Source: an uncultured beta proteobacterium
GTDB lineage: Bacteria > Pseudomonadota > Gammaproteobacteria > Burkholderiales > SG8-39
DNA length: 60,827 nucleotides
Assembly: GCA_903928055.1 (NCBI GenBank)
Contig: CAIYPG010000059.1
Span: 1 to 60,827, forward strand
Direction of reading: 5' to 3'
Shown: in pieces, positions 24,834 through 32,358 of the stretch
Layout: each line of letters starts with the position of its first letter
Numbering within the stretch: position 1 is the first letter of the stretch
Program-made: the position numbers and the translations under genes
The notes under the pieces: model-generated
Database searches by the model: none
What the model saw: only the letters and a program-made list of their open reading frames with translations
What the model was told of the DNA's origin: nothing

Positions 24834-25040
24834 TCTCAAATCCCCCCCCATCCCCCCCTTTGACAAGGGGGGAGCGTGATGCACGCAGATTTACCCCCGT
24901 GATAAAGGGAGCCGACCCGGCACAGCCGGGCTGGGAAATTTTCGGTGGAAGAACCCGGCGGCTCTTGATCTCAAATCCCCCCATCCCCCTTGTTAAAGGG
25001 GGCCGACCCGGCGCAGCCGGGCGGGGGGATTTCGCGGAAG
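24811..25040. repeat. Imperfect ~134-bp tandem duplication spanning the OGT-like gene end
   Basis: TGGAAGAACCCGGCGGCTC occurs at 24811-24829 (coding the last residues of the OGT-like gene) and again at 24945-24963. Each copy is followed by ATCTCAAATCCCCCC, a C-run, an AAGGGGG-run and GACCCGGC-CAGCCGGGC. The unit contains strong hairpins (CCCCCCTTTGACAAGGGGGG and CCCCCTTGTTAAAGGGGG), so the 218-bp gap to the next gene is wholly repeat-derived. Confidence 0.8.
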
Positions 25041-25051
25041 GTAATACCGAA

Positions 25052-25837
25052 TCAGGTCTCTGCCACTACCGGGCTCTTCAACACACCGAGTTTGCTGATC
25101 TCCACTTCCACCACGTCGCCTGCGACCATGTCGAGCGTGGGCTCGTCGGTGCCCATCCAGATCATGTCGCCCGGATAAAGCGTGTTGTAACGCGTGATCG
25201 TGGCAATTGTTTCTTCCACGCCGAACAGCATGTCATTCGTCCGGAAGCGGCTCACTTCCTTGCCGTTCAGGCGCACCGTGGTCATCAGGTCGTTCAGGTC
25301 GCCGATGTCGGTTTCGATGTAGGGGCCCATGGGCTTGAAGGTGTCGGCATTCTTGCCGCGCCAGAACGTGCGGTCGCCGCGCTGCCAGATGCGCTCGCTC
25401 ACGTCGTTGCCGATCGTGTAGCCGAACACGCAGGACAGGGCATCGGCTTCGGACACATGCTTCACCTTCTTGCCGATGATCACGACCAGCTCGCCTTCGT
25501 ACTGCAGCTTGCCCGCCGAGTCGCGCGGCACGACAATGGATTCGCCCGGACTGATCAGCGCATTGTTCGCGCGATAGCCGATGTCCTGCTGCGAGGGCAG
25601 CTCCAGCGGCTTGCCGGTGCGCTCGGCCATCTTCTTGCGATGCGTGATGTAGTTGAGGCCCGCGGCATAGAAGGTCGGCGGCACCAGCGGATAGAGCAGT
25701 TTGACATCGGCCATGCGCACGTGGTTGCCGGTCTTCTTGTGCTCGCCATAGGGCACGCCTTCGTATTCGGCCACCTTCTCGCCCTCAACGAGGCCGTAGC
25801 CAACCTTGCCCTTGAGTTCGTATCTGATCCACTTCAT
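25052..25837 (-). CDS. Fumarylacetoacetate hydrolase family protein
   Basis: The 261-residue cytosolic enzyme of the FAH fold handles 2-hydroxyhepta-2,4-dienedioate-, oxaloacetate- or acylpyruvate-type compounds. Metal-binding acidic residues are visible in YEGELVVIIG, and GYTIGNDVSER precedes a DTFKPMGPYI block typical of the family; TDEPTLDMVAGDVVEVEI is the C-terminal signature. The ATG follows CGGAGGAGATGC; a longer upstream reading crosses the palindromic repeat and is rejected. It neighbours a DsbA/FrnE-like gene on the same strand. Together with the AMP-binding and GST genes it suggests breakdown of a ring-cleavage or keto acid product. Exact substrate unknown. Confidence 0.9.
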   Translation of the reverse strand: MKWIRYELKGKVGYGLVEGEKVAEYEGVPYGEHKKTGNHVRMADVKLLYPLVPPTFYAAGLNYITHRKKMAERTGKPLELPSQQDIGYRANNALISPGESIVVPRDSAGKLQYEGELVVIIGKKVKHVSEADALSCVFGYTIGNDVSERIWQRGDRTFWRGKNADTFKPMGPYIETDIGDLNDLMTTVRLNGKEVSRFRTNDMLFGVEETIATITRYNTLYPGDMIWMGTDEPTLDMVAGDVVEVEISKLGVLKSPVVAET

Positions 25838-25883
25838 TGCATCTCCTCCGATTGATTTTTTTGTTGATGCGCCAAATCGCTTT

Positions 25884-25962
25884 CCCTCACCCTCGATCCC
25901 TCTCCCCGAGGGAGAGGGAGGATAGGTCCTTCTCCATTGGAGAGAAGGGTGGGGATGAGAGA
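25884..25962. repeat. Dispersed palindromic CT-rich repeat, copy D
   Basis: CCCTCACCC leads into CCCTCTCCCCGAGGGAGAGGG, then CCTTCTCCATTGGAGAGAAGG and GGGGATGAGAG. The layout, with two hairpins in 79 bp, matches the copy inside the GST gene. It occupies most of the gap between the FAH-family and DsbA-like genes. Confidence 0.8.
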
Positions 25963-25967
25963 ATTTC

Positions 25968-26633
25968 TTATGTCGCTGCCTCCGAAACCGCATCGGCTTC
26001 AGCCTTGGTCATTGCCTCGAACAGTGTTTCGGCTTCCTGCGCGCCGGACACGCCGACGGCGCCATTGAAAATGAAAAACGGCACGCCGCTGATGCCAAGC
26101 TTGCGTGCCTGCGCCTCGTGGCCCGCCACCTGCTCGCGCGCCACTTCACTGGCGAGGCATTCGCGTGCCGCCGCCTCGGGAATGCCAGCCTCAACCGCCA
26201 GGCGAACCAGCGTCGCCTCGTCGGTGAAGTTCTGGCCTTCGATGAAGTAGGCGTTGAACAGTATTTCCTTCAGGTCGTGCTGCACGCCATGTTCAACCGC
26301 CAGCGCAATCAGGCTGTGCGCCGCCAGCGTGTTGGGCTGGCGAACCATCTTGTCGAACGCGAAGGGAATGCCGACGTCGCGGCCTACCGCCGAAACGCGC
26401 GCATAGATTTCGCCGACATTTTTCGAGCCGAACTTGTTCGCGAGATATTCGCTGCGATCCACGCCTTCGGCGGGCATGTCCGGATTCAGTTGGAAGGGCC
26501 ACCAGCGCACCAGCGGTTCCGGCTTGTCGGGAAACGCCTCCCGGTACAGCGCGAGCGCGCCTTCAATGCGCCGCTTGCCGATGAAGCACCAAGGGCAGAC
26601 CACGTCAGAAATGATGTCGATCGACAGTGCCAT
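25968..26633 (-). CDS. DsbA family oxidoreductase, FrnE/HCCA isomerase-like
   Basis: The 221-residue thioredoxin-fold protein lacks a signal peptide, so it is cytosolic. The active site CPWC is at 13-16 in SDVVCPWCFIGK, the usual arrangement for FrnE-like disulfide oxidoreductases. The VPFFIFN cis-Pro loop is present near residue 180. The ATG follows AGGAAAG. Related proteins include 2-hydroxychromene-2-carboxylate isomerases, but those lack the CPWC pair, so a redox or disulfide role is more likely. It is the upstream neighbour of the FAH-family gene. Confidence 0.88.
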   Translation of the reverse strand: MALSIDIISDVVCPWCFIGKRRIEGALALYREAFPDKPEPLVRWWPFQLNPDMPAEGVDRSEYLANKFGSKNVGEIYARVSAVGRDVGIPFAFDKMVRQPNTLAAHSLIALAVEHGVQHDLKEILFNAYFIEGQNFTDEATLVRLAVEAGIPEAAARECLASEVAREQVAGHEAQARKLGISGVPFFIFNGAVGVSGAQEAETLFEAMTKAEADAVSEAAT

Positions 26634-26781
26634 GGGATTTTCTTTCCTGCTAGGATGCAGCACACCAGGTTTTTTGAAAGTCTCCCCCCGATACAAATAG
26701 CAAAGAGGGGACGCGGGAGTTTCCTCCCTCATTTCCAACCCATTTTAAGCCCGCACGGCACCGCCCGTCCGGCCGAGATTC

Positions 26782-27951
26782 ATGAACGCCTATTCCTTTC
26801 TGACCCGCAGTTCCGCAGCACACGGCGATGCCGTGATCATCCGTGAAAACGCAAAGACCTTTGCTTACGCCGACCTTGCACGCGAATCGGCGCGCCACGC
26901 CGCGCTGTTCGCCAGCCTGGGCCTCGCGCCGGGCGAGCGCGTCGCCGCGCAACTCGATGGTTCCGCGCAGTCCCTGTTCCTCTACTTCGGCGTGCTGCGT
27001 GCCGGCCTGGTGTTCGTGCCGATTCCGCCCGCAGCCGGCGATGCGGAAACCGCACGCATCGTCGGCGACGCGGCGCCGCGCATCATCGTCTGCGCACCGG
27101 ACGGAGAAGCCGCCATGCGGGGCCGCGCCCGCGGCCTGAAGGATGTCAGGGTGTACACGCTGGGCTCATCTGGCGACACTTCGGGGACGCTGCATGCCGC
27201 CCTGCCGGCGAGCGCTGAATTTGCCGCCGCTGCGCGCAGCGAAGATGACCTCGCCCTCATTCACTATGCACCGGGCCGTCCTGGCGTCATGCTCAGCCAC
27301 GCGAACCTCACCGTGAATGCCGCCGCGCTCGCCACGGCCTGGGGCATCACGGCAAGCGACACACTGCTTGATTGCCTGCCGGAGGCGGAACTTGCGGTGC
27401 TGAATGCCGTGGTGCTGGCCGGTGCGAGTATGCGCATTGATCGCCGGCCCGACGTGAAGCGCCTGATCAACCGTCTTGCTGACGAGACCGTGCTGCTGGG
27501 CACAGCGCATCTGTATGAACAACTGCTGGCCGACCCGGCGCTGACCGCCGAGGCATGCCGCCCCCTGCGCCTGTGCATTGCAAACGGCGCGCTGCTCACC
27601 GCGGCAACCTTCAATGCCTTCCAGTTGCGTAGCGACCATGCGCTCGTTGCGTATTACAGCGTGGCCGAAGGCGGCATCGTCACTTCAAGCCCGCTGGATG
27701 GCGAGCGCCGCGCCGGTAAGGTCGGCTTGCGGCTGCGGGAGCACAAACTCCGTGTGGTCGGCCCGAACCTGAAGCCCATGCCCTTCGACCACGTGGGCGA
27801 CATCGTGCTGCAGGGACCGAACGTGTGCAAAGGCTACTGGAACAACCCCGGCCTGACGGCGGCCGCCATCCAGCCCGACGGCTGGTTCCGCACCAGCGAC
27901 ACGGGCTATTGGGATGAGGACGGCTACATTACACTGGCGGACCGCGACTGA
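26782..27951 (+). CDS. Truncated, degenerate AMP-binding (acyl-CoA synthetase-like) protein
   Basis: The 389-residue protein matches the large N-terminal domain of acyl-CoA synthetases: YFGVLRAGLVFVPI near 68-81, LCIANGALL and YYSVAEGG in the centre, and GWFRTSDTGYWDEDGYITLADRD at the end. The stop falls at the hinge Asp, so the roughly 110-residue C-terminal lid with the catalytic Lys is absent. The next gene starts 30 bp later, leaving no room for it. The phosphate-binding loop, normally TSGTTGxPKG, is reduced to YAPGRPGVM at 162-170. It therefore probably cannot adenylate alone and may bind a ligand, be completed by another protein, or be decaying. The ATG is clear but has a weak ribosome site. 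Confidence 0.85.
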   Translation: MNAYSFLTRSSAAHGDAVIIRENAKTFAYADLARESARHAALFASLGLAPGERVAAQLDGSAQSLFLYFGVLRAGLVFVPIPPAAGDAETARIVGDAAPRIIVCAPDGEAAMRGRARGLKDVRVYTLGSSGDTSGTLHAALPASAEFAAAARSEDDLALIHYAPGRPGVMLSHANLTVNAAALATAWGITASDTLLDCLPEAELAVLNAVVLAGASMRIDRRPDVKRLINRLADETVLLGTAHLYEQLLADPALTAEACRPLRLCIANGALLTAATFNAFQLRSDHALVAYYSVAEGGIVTSSPLDGERRAGKVGLRLREHKLRVVGPNLKPMPFDHVGDIVLQGPNVCKGYWNNPGLTAAAIQPDGWFRTSDTGYWDEDGYITLADRD

Positions 27952-27981
27952 GAACGTAACGATTTCCCGGAGGAGAAAAGC

Positions 27982-28665
27982 ATGCTCGACCCCAAAGTGT
28001 TTCCCTACATGTGTTTTGTCCGCTTCGACCTGATCTGCAAGGAGTTCGATGCGCAGTTCAATGTCTATTTCGACGACCACATCCGCGAACTGGCGGCGCG
28101 CAAGGGCTACGGCCCGGCATGGCGCACCAGCGAGATGCGCGGCGCCGACAACGAGGGCCTGTTCGAGCAGGAGTACCAGCAGATCTACACAATCAACGAT
28201 CCGGAGCTGTTCCAGTCCTTTCCGCACAAGCCGCAGCCGGCGGTGACCGAGAAGATACCGTTCCGCCGTGACATGACGAACTGGGGCCGGGTGTTCTACC
28301 GCCTGCTGTCCTTCACGGAAAAGGACGTTCGCCCCGGCCGCTGCCTGGCGCGCATGGAAGTGAGCTTCAAGGGCTCGGGCGCGAAGCTGAAGCAGTTCGA
28401 GAGCGATCACGAAAAGCATGTGCGCCGCATCGCCAAGCTGCCCGGCGTGCATCGCGCCTGGCAATTGAAGTTCCTGCCGCATAAGAACCAGATCCTCGAA
28501 AGCCCGGCGGGCAACTACATGGCGATGTTCGAAGTGGACGCGCCCGAGAACATTTTCGATCCCAGCCTCAATGCCGATCGCATCGCCTGGGAAGGCAAGT
28601 ACGCGCCGGAATTCGCCGGCCGGCATTTCGCGAAGCTTCGCTGCTTCACGCCGCGGATCGATTGA
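27982..28665 (+). CDS. Hypothetical protein, possible tandem dimeric alpha/beta barrel
   Basis: The 227-residue soluble protein is not assigned to a named family. The pattern of FVRFDLICKEFDAQFNVYFDDH near the start and a similar ARMEVSFKGSGAKLKQFESDHEKHV in the second half suggests two related ferredoxin-like halves of the EthD/dimeric alpha-beta barrel type, each with a helix carrying Asp-His. Such proteins bind or isomerise small aromatic or keto compounds. CGGAGGAGAAAAGC before the ATG is a strong ribosome site, and the gene lies 30 bp after the truncated AMP-binding gene, so they form one operon. Function is inferred only weakly. Confidence 0.82.
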   Translation: MLDPKVFPYMCFVRFDLICKEFDAQFNVYFDDHIRELAARKGYGPAWRTSEMRGADNEGLFEQEYQQIYTINDPELFQSFPHKPQPAVTEKIPFRRDMTNWGRVFYRLLSFTEKDVRPGRCLARMEVSFKGSGAKLKQFESDHEKHVRRIAKLPGVHRAWQLKFLPHKNQILESPAGNYMAMFEVDAPENIFDPSLNADRIAWEGKYAPEFAGRHFAKLRCFTPRID

Positions 28666-28686
28666 AGGCGCGTTGATTCCGTTCAT

Positions 28687-28766
28687 GGTTCGGTCCTTCG
28701 AATAACTCAGGATCACCACGAACGGAATCAACCCGTCACCGTTCGTCCTGAGCCTGTCGAAGAACG
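28687..28766. repeat. Interspersed GTTCGTCCTG repeat, copy 1
   Basis: A left arm ending CACCACGAACGGAATCA and a right arm GTTCGTCCTGAGCCTGTCGA can pair into an imperfect hairpin. A closely similar element lies at 57974-58051. This type is widely scattered in proteobacterial intergenic DNA. The rest of the 185-bp gap is AT-rich. Confidence 0.75.
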
Positions 28767-28850
28767 GGCAATGGATATGATCAATATTAAATATTGATCA
28801 TTTATCCAAGAGCATTTACGGAATAATTGTAATCAGTAAAATTCCCGACA

Positions 28851-29666
28851 TTGCCCACCCCCGGCCTGCCCATCCTGTATTCCTTCCGCCGCTGCCCGTA
28901 CGCGATGCGCGCCCGGCTGGCGATTGCGGCAAGCGGGCAGCGCTGCGAACTGCGCGAAGTCGTGCTGCGCGACAAGCCACAAGAGTTGCTCGCCGCCTCG
29001 CCCAAGGGCACGGTGCCGGTGCTCGTGGATGCCGATGGCCGCGTGCTCGAACAAAGCCTGGACATCATGCGCTGGGCACTGGCGCGCAACGATCCGCAGC
29101 AATGGCTTGCGCCTGAAGAGGGCTCGCTCGAGGACATGCTGGCGTTGATTGCGCGCTTCGACAACAACGACGCCGGATTCAAGTTCCACCTTGATCGCTA
29201 CAAATACGCCAGCCGTTACACGACCGACGCAAACGCCAGCCGCAGTAACAATGCTGAGGCACTCGATTCGATTCTTTCCCTCACCCCAACCCTTCTCCCC
29301 GGGGGAGAGGGGCTTTTCTCCCTTCTCCCCCGGGGAGAAGGGCCGGGGATGAGGGAAAATTTCAAGGCGACCCATGACGGGAACGCACATGCCCACCGAG
29401 CGGCAGCTTCAATGTATCTTGATGCGCTCGAAACGCGTCTCGGCCATTCGGCGTTTCTGTTCGGGGCTCGCGTATCGCTGGCCGACATGGCGATCGCGCC
29501 CTTCGTTCGGCAATTCGCGATTGCAAACGCTGCGCGGTTTGAAGCACAGCCCTGGCCGCGGCTGCGCGCCTGGCTCGCGGCGCTGCTTGATTCGCCGCTA
29601 TGGAATGGCGTGATGCAGAAGTTTCCAGCGTGGCGTGCAGGTGAAGCGGGCGCGATGTTTCCCTGA
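28851..29666 (+). CDS. Glutathione S-transferase-like protein with in-frame repeat insertion
   Basis: The 271-residue protein has a thioredoxin-like N-terminal GST domain. SFRRCPYAMRARLA at about 11-24 has a catalytic-type Cys as in omega/lambda-like GSTs, and GTVPVLVD carries the cis-Pro. A helical C-terminal domain follows (FLFGARVSLADMAIAPFVRQFA). The start is a TTG with no good Shine-Dalgarno; a Met is found only at position 19, which would remove the first strand. Residues about 143-169 are encoded by a 78-bp palindromic repeat (26 codons, in frame), lying within the helical domain. The protein is about 25-30 residues longer than relatives, as expected. Activity is uncertain. Confidence 0.83.
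   Translation: MPTPGLPILYSFRRCPYAMRARLAIAASGQRCELREVVLRDKPQELLAASPKGTVPVLVDADGRVLEQSLDIMRWALARNDPQQWLAPEEGSLEDMLALIARFDNNDAGFKFHLDRYKYASRYTTDANASRSNNAEALDSILSLTPTLLPGGEGLFSLLPRGEGPGMRENFKATHDGNAHAHRAAASMYLDALETRLGHSAFLFGARVSLADMAIAPFVRQFAIANAARFEAQPWPRLRAWLAALLDSPLWNGVMQKFPAWRAGEAGAMFP
29278..29355. repeat. Dispersed palindromic CT-rich repeat, copy E, inside the GST gene
   Basis: The 78-bp element CCCTCACCCC...GGGGATGAGGG has two hairpins (TTCTCCCCGGGGGAGA and CTTCTCCCCCGGGGAGAAG). Its length is a multiple of three and it is read through without a stop. Its right half is nearly identical to the intergenic copy at 11449-11512, so it was probably a mobile or copied element that inserted into the gene. 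Confidence 0.85.
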
Positions 29667-29889
29667 GCGGGTTCCTTCCACGATCCAGCGCACGACACTT
29701 CGCACGACCCATGGCGTGGTCACATAACCAAACGCAATTCACACTGGCAGCCAGAACGCCGCGCTTCAGCGTAATATCACTTCACAAAGGCTGATTCACG
29801 AACAGCCTGCGGACGGCTCCACGCCGCTTCGCCCGTCGCCAGTCATTCATTCCAATGACAGCGACAACATCGATCAACGAGGAGAAACC

Positions 29890-32259
29890 ATGAGCGCAGT
29901 CATGAAGGATCTGTCCGAGCGCGACGACGACCGTCGCATGCTGGCCGATGCGGTCAACACCTTTGTCGAACGTGCTACATCAATCAAGCGCGTGCGTGCA
30001 CTGCGCAACACCGACCCCGGCTTTGATCGCAACCTGTGGTCGAGCATCGCCGAACAGGGCTGGCTGGGCATCCATGTCCCCGAGCAGTACGGCGGGCAGG
30101 GGCTGGGCTTCACCGAACTGGGCATCGTCGCGCGCGGCCTCGGTGGTGCGCTGATCCCCGAGCCGGTCACGGCTTGCGCGGTGCTCGCCACCGGCGCACT
30201 GCTGCATGGCGACAACGAGGCGCTGAAAAAGAAGCTGTTGCCGCAGATGATCGAGGGCAAGCTCATGGTGTCGCTGGCCTGGCAGGAGAGCCTCGCGAGC
30301 ACGAACCTCAAGGCTGAACTGAAAGCAACGAAGAACGCGCAGGGCTTTGCGCTGAACGGCACGAAGCGCTTCGTCACGCCGGCCGCGGGTTCGGATGGCT
30401 TCATTGTCTCCGCCGTGGAAAGCGGCAAGACCGGCCTCTATTACCTGCCCGCCAATTCCAAAGGTGTGGAAATCAAACTCGAGCGCCGCGCCGACGGCAC
30501 CTCGTGCGGCCTCGTGACTTTTGCGGACGCTCAGGTCGCCGCCGATGCCGTCGTGGCCTCGGGCGCCGTCGCGGATGCCGCGCTCAAGCGCGCCATCGAC
30601 GAAGCCACGGTGATCGCCAGCGTCGAGCTGCTCGGCTGCCAGGCCAATGTGCTGGAGCTGACGCTCAATTACATGAAGACCCGCGTGCAGTTCGGCGTGG
30701 CGATCGGCAGCTTCCAGGCACTGCAGCACCGCGCCGTGGACCTGTGGATCCAGAAGGAACTGTCCGGCGCGCTCGTTGATCACGTGGTGGATGAGATCGA
30801 CAACGGCTGCAGCGCCGACCGCCTCGCCGAGCTGGCCAGCCGCGTGAAGTCACGCTGCTCCGATGGCGGCATCGACCTCGCGCGCGATTGCATCCGCCTG
30901 CATGGCGCAATCGGCTTCACCGACGACTACGATGCCGGCCTCTACCTGAAGCGCTCGCTGGTGCTCTCGGCGTGGATGGGCAATGGCGCCGAACACCGCC
31001 GCCGCTTCGATGCCACGCGCAGCACCCACGCCAATGCCGAGGCCGATGCCAAGGCGCGCCTTGCGAAGATCAAGCCGGCCGACCTGCCGGGCAAGCCGGG
31101 CGAGCGCCCGCGCGACACCGACTGGAACGCGATCACCGACGAGCAGTTCCGCTACGAGGCCGCGATGTTCTTCGACAGGCATGTGCCCGAAGGCGTGCGC
31201 TTCACGCTCGGCCGGCCGGACAAGAACGACATCAAGTCCTTCATGGATGCCTCGACGAAGTACGGCTGGACCGCGCCGGCCTGGCCGCGCCAGTGGGGCG
31301 GCATGGGCCTCTCGCCCGCCAAGCAGGTGATCTTCGTGGAGGAACGCGAACGCGTCGGCGCTCCGCGCTTCTTCGAGCAGGGGCTGAACATGGCCGGCCC
31401 GATGCTGATGAAGTTCGGCAGCGAGGAGCAGAAGAAAAAATATGTTCCCGGCACCCTGACCGGCGAATACCTGTGGTGCCAGGGCTACTCCGAGCCGAAC
31501 TCCGGCTCCGACCTTGCCAGCCTGCAGACGCATGCCGTGCAGGACGGCGACGACTGGGTGATCAACGGCTCGAAGATCTGGACCTCGGGCGCGCACGAGT
31601 CGAACCACATTTACATGCTGGCCCGCACCGACCGCGACGCGAAGAAGCAGAGCGGCATCAGCTTCTTCCTGATCGACATGAAGACACCCGGCCTCACCGT
31701 GCGCCCCATCGTCACGCTGCCCGGCGAACTCACGTTCTGCCAGACCTTCTTTGACAATGTGCGCGTGCCCTCGAAGAACATGGTGGGCCTGCCCAACCAG
31801 GGCTGGACGATCGCCAAGGGCCTGCTCGGCTTCGAGCGCCTGAACAGCGGCTCGCCGCGCCGCTCGCAATACGCCTGCATCAAGGCGCGCGAAGTCGCGC
31901 AGGGTCGCGGCCTGTGGGAGGACGCCGAATACCGCGCCAAGTTCACGAAGCTGGAAATGGACCTGTACGACCTCGGCATCGTGTTCGGGCAGTATGCCGA
32001 TGTGATTTCCAGCGGCGGCAATCCGGGACCGGCAATCTCGCTCCTGAAGATCTGGGGCTCGGAGACGAACATGCGCTTCAACGGCCTCCTGATGGAAGCC
32101 GCCGGCGGCGCCGGCATGCTCGCCGGCAAGCAGGCGTTCGGCAACCACGAAGCCGACGTGCATTTCTCGTATTGCCAGATATTCCCGGGCGTCATCGCTT
32201 CGGGGACGAATGACATTCAGCGGAATGTGTTGTCGAAGCGGGTGCTTGGGTTGAACTGA
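29890..32259 (+). CDS. Double-length acyl-CoA dehydrogenase (two ACAD domains)
   Basis: The 789-residue protein fuses two acyl-CoA dehydrogenase modules, roughly residues 1-385 and 410-789, joined by a charged linker. The first has GWLGIHVPEQYGGQGLGFTE and RVQFGVAIGSFQALQHRAVD. The second has WPRQWGGMGLSP, GYSEPNSGSDLASLQT, WTSGAHESNH and the C-terminal GTNDIQRNVLSKRVLG. Many fused ACADs have only one domain with the catalytic Glu, the other being structural. It would oxidise an acyl-CoA at the alpha-beta bond with FAD and ETF in beta-oxidation or steroid/aromatic side-chain breakdown. AGGAGAAACC precedes the ATG, and a strong terminator follows. Confidence 0.92.
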   Translation: MSAVMKDLSERDDDRRMLADAVNTFVERATSIKRVRALRNTDPGFDRNLWSSIAEQGWLGIHVPEQYGGQGLGFTELGIVARGLGGALIPEPVTACAVLATGALLHGDNEALKKKLLPQMIEGKLMVSLAWQESLASTNLKAELKATKNAQGFALNGTKRFVTPAAGSDGFIVSAVESGKTGLYYLPANSKGVEIKLERRADGTSCGLVTFADAQVAADAVVASGAVADAALKRAIDEATVIASVELLGCQANVLELTLNYMKTRVQFGVAIGSFQALQHRAVDLWIQKELSGALVDHVVDEIDNGCSADRLAELASRVKSRCSDGGIDLARDCIRLHGAIGFTDDYDAGLYLKRSLVLSAWMGNGAEHRRRFDATRSTHANAEADAKARLAKIKPADLPGKPGERPRDTDWNAITDEQFRYEAAMFFDRHVPEGVRFTLGRPDKNDIKSFMDASTKYGWTAPAWPRQWGGMGLSPAKQVIFVEERERVGAPRFFEQGLNMAGPMLMKFGSEEQKKKYVPGTLTGEYLWCQGYSEPNSGSDLASLQTHAVQDGDDWVINGSKIWTSGAHESNHIYMLARTDRDAKKQSGISFFLIDMKTPGLTVRPIVTLPGELTFCQTFFDNVRVPSKNMVGLPNQGWTIAKGLLGFERLNSGSPRRSQYACIKAREVAQGRGLWEDAEYRAKFTKLEMDLYDLGIVFGQYADVISSGGNPGPAISLLKIWGSETNMRFNGLLMEAAGGAGMLAGKQAFGNHEADVHFSYCQIFPGVIASGTNDIQRNVLSKRVLGLN

Positions 32260-32280
32260 TTCGTTTCAGCTTCGACAAAA

Positions 32281-32309
32281 AAACCCCGCGGCGTGCTGCG
32301 GGGTTTTTT
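32281..32309 (+). terminator. Intrinsic terminator after the acyl-CoA dehydrogenase
   Basis: AAACCCCGC and GCGGGGTTT arms flank an 8-nt loop. Preceding A-residues and a following T-run make this a clear rho-independent terminator, effective in both directions between convergent genes. Confidence 0.85.
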
Positions 32310-32358
32310 CTTGACCATTAATCCCGGTTGGTTCCCGATATCCCGAATACTGCGGAAC

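Noticed and set aside
22824..24884. 686-codon minus-strand open frame opposite the OGT-like gene
   Set aside because: It is a GC-driven shadow; the plus strand has TPR and catalytic motifs.
25837..26250. Plus-strand open frames across the palindromic repeat and DsbA-like gene
   Set aside because: They start in the repeat and run antisense to a conserved protein.
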